Of a stretch of 64,000 nucleotides of DNA, positions 17,931 through 26,377 are shown piece by piece. The position numbers were made by a program, and so were the translations under genes. The stretch is from positions 930,001 to 994,000 of the forward strand of contig NZ_CP117879.1 of the NCBI RefSeq assembly GCF_028736155.1, in the 5' to 3' direction. The notes beneath the pieces are model-generated. The model made no database searches. It was not told the DNA's origin and saw only the letters and a list, made by a program, of their open reading frames with translations. Numbering within the stretch: position 1 is the first letter of the stretch; every line of letters starts with the position of its first letter. This DNA comes from Flavobacterium sp. KACC 22763 (GTDB lineage Bacteria; Bacteroidota; Bacteroidia; Flavobacteriales; Flavobacteriaceae).

Positions 17931-18452
17931 TTAAATCAATACTTTTTTCATCATTAAATCGGTTTGCTCGTCGTTGCCTAATCTAAAAATATGCGTATCA
18001 AATTGAACGAAACCATTTTTAGTATAGAAACTTACTGCTCTAAAATTCTTTTCCCAAACGCCAAGCCACATGTAAGTAGCTTTTATTTCTTCGGCAATTT
18101 CTTCTGCTTGAGCGTATAACGCCTGAGCAACTTTTTTACCGTGAAATTCTTTTGCAACATAGATACGTTCAATTTCTAAGGCATTTAAATCTTCTTTTTC
18201 GGTTTGTGCATCAGCTGTATTCAATTTTAAGTAACCAACTATTTTTTCATCTAAAACAGCTAAATAGAAATGCGATGAAGGATTGTTTAATTCTGTCGTA
18301 AGTTTTTCTATAGCGAAGCTTTCGTCCAGATATTTTTTCATGTTTTCTTCGCTGTTGACATCAGCAAAAGTCTCAGAAAAGGTTTGTCTGCCAATTGATT
18401 GCAATTTTAAAACGTCATCAGTTGTGGCTTTGGTTATTTTTAGCGTGTTCAT
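17931..18452 (-). CDS. GNAT-family N-acetyltransferase
   Basis: A 173-residue GCN5-related acetyltransferase. Motif A is IERIYVAKEFHGKKVAQALYAQAEEIA, with the acetyl-CoA pyrophosphate loop HGKKVAQ in place of the usual Q/RxxGxG/A. The central strand KIVGYLKLN and the C-terminal FYTKNGFVQFDTHIFRLGND are also typical. Such enzymes acetylate small amines, peptides or drugs. It is first in an operon with the DMT transporter gene, a common pairing of modification and export. The LysR gene starts 63 bp away on the other strand, so the promoters overlap. Confidence 0.88.
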   Translation of the reverse strand: MNTLKITKATTDDVLKLQSIGRQTFSETFADVNSEENMKKYLDESFAIEKLTTELNNPSSHFYLAVLDEKIVGYLKLNTADAQTEKEDLNALEIERIYVAKEFHGKKVAQALYAQAEEIAEEIKATYMWLGVWEKNFRAVSFYTKNGFVQFDTHIFRLGNDEQTDLMMKKVLI

Positions 18453-18515
18453 TTCTTATTTCTTTAATGCGTTAAAAGCTATTTTTTGTTTGTGATAAAT
18501 GCGTAAATTGCATCA

Positions 18516-19379
18516 ATGGATTTACAGCAGATTAAATATTTTTTGGCCTTAGCCCGCGAACTTCATTTCTGGAACACCGCCGGAAAAATGAACATTACAC
18601 AATCGGCACTTAGCCGTCAGATTCAGTCTCTTGAGAATCAGCTTGGTGTTCAGTTGTTTGAGCGCAACAAACGCAATGTGAAACTTACTGCTGCAGGCCA
18701 GTTCTTAAAAGAAAAATGGGAGGTAGAATTGAGTAAATTAGAGTTTATTCATCAATCTGCCCGCCAAATTCAGCTAGGGGAGAGCGGTACGATTACCATT
18801 TCTCATCCCGATTCTATTTCGGCTTCTCTAATGCCCGAAATTTTGTCGCGCATTTCAGAAGCTTTTCCAAAATTAAAAATCAAACTGGTTCAGGTATTGT
18901 ACGAGAATCAGCAGGATTTTCTGCGAAATTATAAAATTGATCTGGCGATTACCAGAGATATTAATAATGCAAAAGATATTCAATCTCAAAAAATCTATAC
19001 CGATCACTTAGCAGTTGTAGTTCCAGAAGATCATCCATATCGAACGCCCGAGGATTTTACTAAAGAAACTCTTGCGTCTCAAAAGTTTATTTTGCCAACC
19101 AATGACGAAGGAAGCAGTTACAGTGACCTTATTCAGAGATTATTCAATTCTTTGGATAACGCGCCAGAAGCCTATCTTCAGTCTGAATTTGGTTCTTCTA
19201 TAATTGCTTTGGTTCGAAAAGGACTCGGAATAGCCATTTTACCCGATTCGTATGTCTTTCATGAAATTCCAGGAATTCGATTTATCAAATTACCGCTAGA
19301 AACCGATCTTTATGTCAATTGGAGAACCGAAGATCATAATCCCGTGCTGGCTAATGTTTTGAAATTGATTATTCCGTAA
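18516..19379 (+). CDS. LysR-family transcriptional regulator
   Basis: A 287-residue regulator with the N-terminal winged helix-turn-helix MDLQQIKYFLALARELHFWNTAGKMNITQSALSRQIQSLENQLGVQLFERN, followed by a LysR substrate-binding domain (TITISHPDSISASLMPEIL to the C terminus). Position 3 of the conserved AA(R/K)xLxxxQ segment is altered (NTAGKMNITQ). LysR regulators usually act on a divergent neighbour, here the acetyltransferase/DMT operon only 63 bp away. The inducer is unknown. Its stop is 4 bp from the convergent acetyltransferase stop. Confidence 0.92.
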   Translation: MDLQQIKYFLALARELHFWNTAGKMNITQSALSRQIQSLENQLGVQLFERNKRNVKLTAAGQFLKEKWEVELSKLEFIHQSARQIQLGESGTITISHPDSISASLMPEILSRISEAFPKLKIKLVQVLYENQQDFLRNYKIDLAITRDINNAKDIQSQKIYTDHLAVVVPEDHPYRTPEDFTKETLASQKFILPTNDEGSSYSDLIQRLFNSLDNAPEAYLQSEFGSSIIALVRKGLGIAILPDSYVFHEIPGIRFIKLPLETDLYVNWRTEDHNPVLANVLKLIIP

Positions 19380-19383
19380 ACCG

Positions 19384-19830
19384 TTAAGCTCTCAGCATTC
19401 CGATATGCGGAATTCCGTCTTCATCATACACTTCACCTTGTTCTATAAATCCCAAAGACTGATAGAATTTGGATAAATGATATTGCGCACTAATTCGGAT
19501 TGGACCTTTTCCGAATTTTTCTTCACAGCCCGCAATTGAAGCTTCCATTAGTTTTACTCCTAAACCTAATCCGCGATGCGATTTGGCAATTACAACTCTT
19601 CCTATTGAAACTTCATCATACGATACTCCTTTTGGAAGTAAACGAGTCACACCTGCCAATTCGTTATCGACATAATACAATAAATGAAAACCTTTCTGGT
19701 CTTTATTGTCTAAATCGAGATATGGACAGTTTTGTTCTACTACAAAAACATCGCTTCTCAACCGAAGCATATTGTACAATTCGTGATTGGATAATTCGTC
19801 AAAAGATTTAATGGAATGGCTGAATGTCAT
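19384..19830 (-). CDS. ElaA-like GNAT acetyltransferase
   Basis: A 148-residue protein that matches the ElaA subgroup of GNAT enzymes: LSNHELYNMLRLRSDVFVVEQNCPYLDLDNKDQ at the N terminus, acetyl-CoA loop SHRGLGLGVKLMEASI in the middle, and ISAQYHLSKFYQSLGF near the end. The substrate of ElaA is not established. A TATCTTTG -7 box lies 27 bp before the start codon. It is a single gene between the convergent LysR gene and the repeat copy B region. Confidence 0.9.
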   Translation of the reverse strand: MTFSHSIKSFDELSNHELYNMLRLRSDVFVVEQNCPYLDLDNKDQKGFHLLYYVDNELAGVTRLLPKGVSYDEVSIGRVVIAKSHRGLGLGVKLMEASIAGCEEKFGKGPIRISAQYHLSKFYQSLGFIEQGEVYDEDGIPHIGMLRA

Positions 19831-19856
19831 TTTTAATTTTAGGCTTTAATTTTTGA

Positions 19857-19864
19857 CAAAGATA
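19857..19864 (-). promoter_or_regulatory. -7 box TATCTTTG of the ElaA-like gene
   Basis: It reads CAAAGATA on the + strand and matches TAnnTTTG. It is 27 bp upstream of the ATG at 19830. No matching -33 box was seen. Confidence 0.45.
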
Positions 19865-19944
19865 AAAGCCTTAGTAATGATATAAAATGCTATTTTTTTA
19901 TCAGGTGATGTGAAAAATGCATTAATTTATTGAGGATTTTTTTT

Positions 19945-20085
19945 AACACATAGAAACATAGTTTGTAGGACTTAAGAAAGGCGTTTCACTTTTCTAAAAA
20001 TCACATAGCTATTATCTATGTGTTAGAAACTCGTTTCTTTCAATTACCTTTTTTTGAGAAAGAAAAATCTATGTTTCTATGTGTT
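19945..20085 (-). repeat. Hairpin/MITE-like element, copy B (complete, inverted orientation)
   Basis: 141 bp with perfect 17 bp inverted ends (19945-19961 and 20069-20085). The motif AAGGCGTTTCAC shows that it is in the opposite orientation to copy A. It fills most of the 326 bp gap 19831-20156; the rest holds the ElaA promoter and a terminator. Confidence 0.85.
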
Positions 20086-20092
20086 TAAAAAA

Positions 20093-20131
20093 CAAAAAAA
20101 CTTTGCCAAAGCCTAATGCTCTGACAAAGTT
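20093..20131 (-). terminator. Terminator of the SMR transporter gene
   Basis: On the - strand the stem AACTTTG/CAAAGTT, with additional pairs in the loop (GAGC/GCTT region), is followed by seven T, a G and six T. Confidence 0.65.
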
Positions 20132-20156
20132 GTATCCAAATTCGTGTAATATATTT

Positions 20157-20483
20157 TTAGTGAGAAACTGCCTTTAACCCAACAATAGAACCAACTAAAG
20201 TAGCCAAGAAAAACAATCTCCAGAAAGCTGCTGGTTCTTTAAAAATAAATATTCCAACTAAAACAGTTCCTACAGCTCCAATTCCAGTCCACACAGCATA
20301 AGCAGTTCCTAGCGGAAGCGTTTCTGTAGCTTTCATTAGTAAAAGCATACTAATGGTTAAAGATATAAAGAAGCCAATATACCAATAGTACATTTCGGTA
20401 CCAGTAGTTGCTTTTGCTTTTCCGAGACATGATGCGAAGGCTACTTCAAATAGACCCGCGATGATTAAAATAATCCAGTTCAT
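20157..20483 (-). CDS. sugE: Small multidrug resistance protein of the SugE/Gdx type
   Basis: A 108-residue four-helix SMR protein. The essential proton/substrate carboxylate is Glu13 in AGLFEVAFA. The segment LPLGTAYAVWTGIGAVGTVLVGI, with its WTGIGAVG motif, points to the SugE/Gdx subgroup rather than EmrE; characterised Gdx members export guanidinium by proton antiport as dual-topology dimers. I saw no guanidine riboswitch in the 270 bp upstream. The gene stands alone, with repeat copies B and C on either side. Confidence 0.9.
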   Translation of the reverse strand: MNWIILIIAGLFEVAFASCLGKAKATTGTEMYYWYIGFFISLTISMLLLMKATETLPLGTAYAVWTGIGAVGTVLVGIFIFKEPAAFWRLFFLATLVGSIVGLKAVSH

Positions 20484-20595
20484 ATAGTTAAAATTTTGTG
20501 ATGCAAAGTTCTTTTATGGAAATCAGAAAAAAATTAACAAATGATAAAAAATGAAGTTATTTTACTACCATTGAAATAGAACAAAATTTAATTTT

Positions 20596-20733
20596 AACAC
20601 ATATAAACATAGATTTTTTAATTGCTCCTTTTAATAAGATTAGAGAAAAAGCTAGCTTTCACACATAGCTATGTGTATTGAAATTAGTGAAACGCCTTTT
20701 TTAAAGTTTCTAAAAGCTATGTTTCTATGTGTT
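20596..20733 (+). repeat. Hairpin/MITE-like element, copy C
   Basis: 138 bp in the same orientation as copy A. The left end AACACATATAAACATAG (20596-20612) has one mismatch to the right end at 20717-20733. The internal palindrome ACACATAGCTATGTGT and the GTGAAACGCCTT motif are intact, while the inner GAAACTAGTTTC palindrome has decayed. It lies between the sugE promoter and the Crp/Fnr gene stop. Confidence 0.83.
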
Positions 20734-20755
20734 AAAATAATTTCCACTAACTGTG

Positions 20756-21319
20756 TTATTTTAATTCTGCACGAATTCTGCTTAAACTGACTTGTGTTAT
20801 TCCCAAATAAGAAGCAATGTGTCCTAGTTGAACTCTTTGCAAGAGTTCGGGATGATCTTTCATTAATTCCAAATAGCGTTCAGAAGCATTTTTGAATTGT
20901 TTAGAAATCAAACGTTCTTCGGTTTTGATTAATTCTTTTTCTGCAAATTTTCGTCCCCAATTGGCTATATGAACATCTTCATTAAAGAGTTTTCTAAGAT
21001 TTTCCGTTTTGAGTTCGTACAATTCGCAGTCTTCCAAAAGTTCGATGGTTTCATAACCAGGTTGATCTTCCACATAACTTTTCATCGAAATAATGGTTTC
21101 GCCTTCTTTTCCAAACCAAAACGTAACTTCATTATCTCTTTCTACATAAGCTCGTACTAATCCTTTTTTTATAAAATAAATATTAGATTCTACTTTATTG
21201 GCTTTTAGCAAAATATGCCCTTTAGCAAAAGCAATTTCGGTGACATTGTTTTGCAAAGCAAGCTTAGATTGCTCAGGAAGTTGGTGTATGTAATCGAGAA
21301 TTTTGGAAATATCCATCAA
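20756..21319 (-). CDS. Crp/Fnr-family transcriptional regulator
   Basis: A 187-residue protein with an N-terminal cyclic-nucleotide-binding fold (HILLKANKVESNIYFIKKGLVRAYVERDNEVTFWFGKEGETIIS) and a short C-terminal helix-turn-helix (VQLGHIASYLGITQVSLSRIRAEL). The phosphate-binding cassette of true cAMP receptors is absent, and there are no clustered Cys for an iron-sulfur centre, so the signal is unknown. It lies downstream of the efflux operon on the same strand, but a strong terminator separates them, so it is probably its own unit. Confidence 0.9.
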   Translation of the reverse strand: MMDISKILDYIHQLPEQSKLALQNNVTEIAFAKGHILLKANKVESNIYFIKKGLVRAYVERDNEVTFWFGKEGETIISMKSYVEDQPGYETIELLEDCELYELKTENLRKLFNEDVHIANWGRKFAEKELIKTEERLISKQFKNASERYLELMKDHPELLQRVQLGHIASYLGITQVSLSRIRAELK

Positions 21320-21381
21320 CGGAATTTTATTATTTTGGAATAAAGGTAAAAAGTAAACGGTAAAATGAGTGTTGGTTTTAT

Positions 21382-21414
21382 AAAAAAAAATCCCGTTTCA
21401 AAATAGAAACGGGA
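21382..21414 (-). terminator. Strong terminator of the RND efflux operon
   Basis: TCCCGTTTC (21391-21399) and GAAACGGGA (21406-21414) form a perfect 9 bp stem with a 6 nt loop, followed on the - strand by a run of ten T. It is 62 bp past the outer-membrane factor stop. Confidence 0.9.
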
Positions 21415-21476
21415 CTTAAAAACAACCTCTGCGATGAGCTATTATAAACAGAAGCCATTTTTGACCAACATATAAA

Positions 21477-22967
21477 CTAATTTATTCCTCCGCCTAAAGC
21501 TTTGTACAGCAATACTTGAGAGTTTGCATTTCGAAGTTGGATATCAACAAAATCCAATTCGGCTTGCAATTTATTTTTTTGCGCATTGATGATTTCCAGA
21601 TAATTAGCATAACCGCTCAAATACAAGTCGTTTGAGACATTTACAGCAATTTCGAGATGATCAATTTCGTTCAATTTATATTTTAAAACATCTTCATAAG
21701 CTTCATTTCTGTGCAGTAAAGCACTTAATTCGTTGAACGCTGTCGTCACTGCGTTTTGATATTGAAGGAATGAGATTTCCTGCCTTCTATTAGAAACATA
21801 AAATTCCTGTTTGATTTGTCCTTTATTGAAAACAGGAGCTGTTAATCCGCCCAATAACTGCCATGCAAAAGAACCCGCGTCAAAAAGAGTGTTGAATGAG
21901 AATGAGTTGAATCCTGCATAACCGCCTAGATTTACTGTTGGGAAAAAGGCAGCGCGAGCCGATTTAGCATCGGCGTTACTTGCTAATAATTCGAAGTAAG
22001 CTTCAGATACATCGGGTCTTTTATGAATGATAGAATCTACACTTATTTTTTGGTTTAAAACTTCTAAATGTCCAGCTAAGAAATCGTTGCTTCGGTCAAT
22101 TTTTCCGCCATATTCCCCCAAAAGAGTCAATAAAGCTTTCTCTGTCTGATCAATGCTTAAATGCAGTTCTGAGGCTTCGGCATGAATGTTATTGTTTTGC
22201 GCATTAAATTGCTGTACAGCCAATTCTGTAGCTTTTCCAACAGATCTTTGTGCAGAAACAATATCGAGAGCTCTTTCCTGCGTTTTCAAGTTGTTATCGT
22301 AAATCGACTTTTGTTTATCTAAAGCAATCAGCTTGAAATACAAGTCGGCAACATCACTTAAAAGACGTGTTTGCAAAAATCGCATTCCTTGTTGTGAAGC
22401 AAAAAATCGCTGTTGCGCTGCTTTTTTACGGTTGCTTAGTTTTCCCCAGATATCCGCTTCCCAAGAAACTTTTGCTCCTAGAAAAAAGTTAGGAGAAACA
22501 TTTTCATTGATTTTTTGTTTGTCTGTAATATTCTGAGAAAAGTTAGTATCAAAGTTCCCAACGCCTTCCATCGTATATTTTCCGTAATGCGTTCCCGAAG
22601 CATCCGCCACAAAATCTAAAGAAGGAAGAAGCGCCAGTTTTGCCACTTTTAAATGTGAATTGGCAATTAAAATTCTTTCCTGCATAATTAAGTAATCAGG
22701 ATTCTTGGCAATGGCTTTCTTTAATAAAGCTTCTAATTTTGGGTCTTTAAAAAAGGTTTCTGTTTTTAATGGAATAAAAGTCTCGTTTGATGCTTCTTTT
22801 CTTTGTGCATCAAAATTTTCTGGAAGCTTTGCAGCGTCTAGTTTTGTACTGACTTTAGGTGCAGAACAAGCTGTCAAAAGTAAAATTCCGGTTATTACAA
22901 CGGCACTTTTGGTTGTCCTTAGAAACTGCACATCAGCATTTTTATATTGATTTAATATCTCTTTCAT
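21477..22967 (-). CDS. NodT-family outer-membrane efflux lipoprotein (TolC/OprM type)
   Basis: A 496-residue outer-membrane factor. The signal peptide ends in the lipobox LLTAC, so the mature protein would be lipid-anchored at that Cys. Two OEP repeats follow, with long coiled-coil helices (ALLKKAIAKNPDYLIMQERILIANSHLKVAKLALLPSLDFVADASG; RPDVSEAYFELLASNADAKSARAAFFPTVNLGG). Three copies form a trimeric channel across the outer membrane. It is the last gene of the adaptor-pump-channel operon; a repeat element (copy D) lies in the 243 bp gap to the pump gene. A long N-terminal hydrophilic stretch before the signal core suggests that a start a few codons downstream is possible. Confidence 0.93.
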   Translation of the reverse strand: MKEILNQYKNADVQFLRTTKSAVVITGILLLTACSAPKVSTKLDAAKLPENFDAQRKEASNETFIPLKTETFFKDPKLEALLKKAIAKNPDYLIMQERILIANSHLKVAKLALLPSLDFVADASGTHYGKYTMEGVGNFDTNFSQNITDKQKINENVSPNFFLGAKVSWEADIWGKLSNRKKAAQQRFFASQQGMRFLQTRLLSDVADLYFKLIALDKQKSIYDNNLKTQERALDIVSAQRSVGKATELAVQQFNAQNNNIHAEASELHLSIDQTEKALLTLLGEYGGKIDRSNDFLAGHLEVLNQKISVDSIIHKRPDVSEAYFELLASNADAKSARAAFFPTVNLGGYAGFNSFSFNTLFDAGSFAWQLLGGLTAPVFNKGQIKQEFYVSNRRQEISFLQYQNAVTTAFNELSALLHRNEAYEDVLKYKLNEIDHLEIAVNVSNDLYLSGYANYLEIINAQKNKLQAELDFVDIQLRNANSQVLLYKALGGGIN

Positions 22968-23011
22968 TGTTTAATTTTATTTGTTCAATCTTTTGTCTAA
23001 ATTTTTATTTT

Positions 23012-23196
23012 AACACATAGAAACATAGATTTTTCTTTTCAAAAGGGAGTTGAAAGAAACTAGTTTCTAACACATAGCTGAATGAACATAGTCCAAAGTT
23101 TCAACTTTGGGATCTGGTGATTACCATACAGCTATGTTTATTTAAGTTAAGTGAAACGCCTTTAAACGCTTTCCAAATCCTATGATTCTATGTGTT
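23012..23196 (+). repeat. Hairpin/MITE-like element, copy D with a nested insertion
   Basis: 185 bp; left end 23012-23028, right end 23180-23196 with one mismatch. The element is interrupted inside its central ACACATAGC|TATGTGT palindrome by about 50 bp that contain a second hairpin, CCAAAGTT-TC-AACTTTGG. The motif GTGAAACGCCTTTAA remains. It lies inside the efflux operon between pump and channel genes. Confidence 0.8.
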
Positions 23197-23210
23197 TAAA
23201 AAATTACACA

Positions 23211-26200
23211 TTAAGATTTACTCATTCGTTTTTCCAATTTTGCAAACAGTATGTAAAGTCCAGGAATGATTAAAAGACCAAACACAGTTCCGATTAACAT
23301 TCCACCTGCAGCTGCCGTACCGATCGAACGGTTACCAATTGCACCCGCACCAGAAGCGATACACAACGGAATCAATCCTGAAATAAAAGCAAAAGAGGTC
23401 ATCAAAATAGGACGGAAACGAAGTCTTGCTCCTTCAATTGCCGCTTCGACAATATCGCGTCCGAGTTTATTTTGTGCCATAGCAAACTCTACAATCAGAA
23501 TGGCGTTCTTGGCGAGCAGACCAATCAGCATGACGAGTGCTACTTGAGCGTAAATGTTATTATCGAGTCCAACCATTACAAGCGCAATGTAAGAACCAAA
23601 AACTCCAACCGGTAGACTTAATAATACTGGAAACGGAAGCAATAAACTTTCGTATTGAGCGGCAAGCAATAAGTATACAAAAAGTATACAAAGCGCAAAA
23701 ATGTATATGGTTTGGTTACCAGAAAGAATCTCTTCACGTGTCATACCAGACCATTCCAATTCGAAACGGCTTGGCAGTTTTTCAGCCGCAATTTTTTCTA
23801 CAGCAGCAATAGCATCTCCAGAGCTATAACCTTCGGCTGGTTCACCGTTAATCATAGCCGACATGTACATGTTGTAACGCGTTAAAACCTCAGGACCGTA
23901 AACTCTTTCTAATTTGATGAAAGTAGAAAACGGAACCATTTCGCCTGCATCATTCTTCAAATACATATCCAGAATGCTTTCTGGGTTTTGACGGAATTGC
24001 GGACTTGCCTGAACCATTACTTTATACATTTGAGAGAAACGGATAAAATTGGTTGCATAAAATGAACCTAACATGGTTTGCAAAGTGCTCATGGCATTAT
24101 CAACCGAAATTCCTTTTTTGGCCGCCAAATCGTAATCAATATGAATTAAATACTGCGGGAAAGTGGCATCAAAACTTGAGAAAGAGTTCTGAATTTCTGG
24201 CGAAGCATTTAGTTCTTTTATAAATTCTTTGGTCACTTTATCGGTATTGGTAATGCTTCCTCCAGATTTATCCAGCAAACGAAGCTCAAAACCACTCGTG
24301 TTACCAAAACCAGGAACGGTTGGCGGTGCAAAAATCTCGATTTGCGCATCAGTAATGTTTTTGGTTTTTTCTGTAAGTTCCGCCATGAATTCGGTTACCG
24401 AAATATCACGTTCACTCCAGTCTTTTAAGTTGATCATTCCCATACCGTACGAAGCTCCAGCGATTTCAGTTACAATACTGTATCCTGCAAGAGTCGTTAC
24501 GTTGTCTACACCTTTAATTCCTTGAGCAATTTTAGTCACTTCATCCAAAGCTTTTTCGGTACGTTCTACGGTTGCTCCTTGTGGTGTTGTAACACTTACG
24601 TAAACCATTCCCTGATCTTCAGTTGGGATAAATCCTGAGGCTAAGAATTTTGTTGTTCCCCAAGTTAATACGCAAAACAGCACCAATAAACCAACAGTAA
24701 CGGTATTACGATCAGCAAATTTTACTAATACTTTGATGTATTTTGACGTAATATTATCAAACCAATGATTGAATCTATGGAAGAAACGGTCTAAAAGCGA
24801 TTTTTTCTCTTTGTTTGGATCGTGCGCTTTAAGCATAATAGCACAAAGGGCAGGAGTAAGGGTAAGGGCGTTAATACCCGAAATCACGATACTAATTGCC
24901 ATTGTCAATGAGAACTGCCTGTAGAAAACCCCGACAGGACCGCTTAAGAAAGCAACGGGAATAAATACCGCGGCCATTACAATTGTAATTGCAATAACGG
25001 CACCTGTAATTTCTTTCATGGCGCTAATGGTAGCTTCCATTGGCGACATATGTTCTTCGGAGATTTTTACGTGAACGGCTTCGACTACGACAATCGCATT
25101 ATCGACCACAATTCCGATGGAAAGTACTAAAGCGAAAAGTGTCAATAAGTTAATCGAGAATCCCATCATCGACATAAAGGTAAACGAACCAATAAGTGCT
25201 ACAGGAACTGCCAATACTGGAATCAAAGTCGATCTCCAATCTTGAAGGAAAAGGAAAACAACGAACGCTACTAAAATAAAGGCTTCAACCAGTGTTCTCA
25301 ATACTTCATGAATCGAAGCGTCAAGGAAACGGGAAACGTCGTAGGCAATATTAAATTCCATTCCAGGAGGAAAAGAAGAACCTTTTAATTCGGTCATTTT
25401 TTCTTTTACGCTAGCAATAACTTCAGAAGCATTCGAACCTGGACGTTGTTTTAGCATGATTGATGCAGAAGGTTTTCCATCGGTTTTAGAAACCATTCCG
25501 TAACTCATCGCACCAAATTCGATTTTCGAAATGTCTTTTAATCTTAAAATAGTTCCATCTGGATTCGCTCTTAACGGAATTTCCTCATATTGTTTTGGTT
25601 CGAAGAATTTTCCACCATACTTAATTACATATTGCAGCTGATTGTTCATTTGTCCCGAACCTTCACCAACTTTACCAGGTGCAGCAGAAATGTTTTGTTT
25701 TTGAAGGGAATTAATAACCTCATTTGCCGATATATTGTACGAAAGCATCTTTTCTGGATCTAGCCAAACACGCATTGAATATTCTTTCTGACCCATGATT
25801 TCGGCACGTCCGACACCATCAATACGTTTTAATTCCTGAAGGATATTAATATCGGTAAAGTTGAAGATAAACTGTTCATCTTGAGTTTTGTCGGTACTAG
25901 TAATATTCAAGTACATCAACATACTGTTCACCTCTTTTTCGGTTGTAACTCCGGCGCGAATTACCTCTTCTGGGAGCTCATCCAGAATCGTGGTAACCCT
26001 GTTCTGCACGTTTACGGCAGCCAGATCGGGATCGGTTCCTACTTCAAAGAAAACCTGAATTAAAGTCAAACCATCGTTGGAAGTTACTGTTGACATATAG
26101 GTCATTCCAGGCACACCATTTATGGCTCTTTCTAACGGAAGGGCGACGGCATTGGCCGAAACCTCTGCGTTTGCTCCTGTATATTTTGCTGTAACGGTTA

Positions 26201-26327
26201 CAGACGGTGGTACAATGTCTGGGAATTGGGTAATAGGGAGCTGAAATAATGCCAGCAATCCCAGAAGGACTATCATAACCGAGATGATTAATGACAATAT
26301 TTTCCTCCTGATAAATAACTCTATCAT
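23211..26327 (-). CDS. RND multidrug efflux pump, HAE1/AcrB family
   Basis: A 1038-residue inner-membrane pump with the usual twelve helices and two large periplasmic domains. The N terminus (MIELFIRRKILSLIISVMIVLLGLLALFQLPITQFPDIVPP) and signature segments such as NVQNRV, GSNASEVI and the central FVYLLLAAQYESL are diagnostic of HAE1. The proton-relay Lys in LLAKNAILIVEFA is present, but the AcrB Asp407-Asp408 pair is Asp409-Asn410 here (GIVVDNAIVVVEAV). It lies 50 bp after the adaptor gene. It would drive export of hydrophobic drugs, dyes or bile-like compounds using the proton gradient. Confidence 0.96.
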   Translation of the reverse strand: MIELFIRRKILSLIISVMIVLLGLLALFQLPITQFPDIVPPSVTVTAKYTGANAEVSANAVALPLERAINGVPGMTYMSTVTSNDGLTLIQVFFEVGTDPDLAAVNVQNRVTTILDELPEEVIRAGVTTEKEVNSMLMYLNITSTDKTQDEQFIFNFTDINILQELKRIDGVGRAEIMGQKEYSMRVWLDPEKMLSYNISANEVINSLQKQNISAAPGKVGEGSGQMNNQLQYVIKYGGKFFEPKQYEEIPLRANPDGTILRLKDISKIEFGAMSYGMVSKTDGKPSASIMLKQRPGSNASEVIASVKEKMTELKGSSFPPGMEFNIAYDVSRFLDASIHEVLRTLVEAFILVAFVVFLFLQDWRSTLIPVLAVPVALIGSFTFMSMMGFSINLLTLFALVLSIGIVVDNAIVVVEAVHVKISEEHMSPMEATISAMKEITGAVIAITIVMAAVFIPVAFLSGPVGVFYRQFSLTMAISIVISGINALTLTPALCAIMLKAHDPNKEKKSLLDRFFHRFNHWFDNITSKYIKVLVKFADRNTVTVGLLVLFCVLTWGTTKFLASGFIPTEDQGMVYVSVTTPQGATVERTEKALDEVTKIAQGIKGVDNVTTLAGYSIVTEIAGASYGMGMINLKDWSERDISVTEFMAELTEKTKNITDAQIEIFAPPTVPGFGNTSGFELRLLDKSGGSITNTDKVTKEFIKELNASPEIQNSFSSFDATFPQYLIHIDYDLAAKKGISVDNAMSTLQTMLGSFYATNFIRFSQMYKVMVQASPQFRQNPESILDMYLKNDAGEMVPFSTFIKLERVYGPEVLTRYNMYMSAMINGEPAEGYSSGDAIAAVEKIAAEKLPSRFELEWSGMTREEILSGNQTIYIFALCILFVYLLLAAQYESLLLPFPVLLSLPVGVFGSYIALVMVGLDNNIYAQVALVMLIGLLAKNAILIVEFAMAQNKLGRDIVEAAIEGARLRFRPILMTSFAFISGLIPLCIASGAGAIGNRSIGTAAAGGMLIGTVFGLLIIPGLYILFAKLEKRMSKS

Positions 26328-26377
26328 TTTAAATGTTTTAGATAAATAATTAAATAACTGTTTTACAGATCGATAAT

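Noticed and set aside
20484..20595. Guanidine riboswitch upstream of the SugE/Gdx-type gene
   Set aside because: I looked for the conserved ykkC-type paired blocks and found only AT-rich sequence before repeat copy C.
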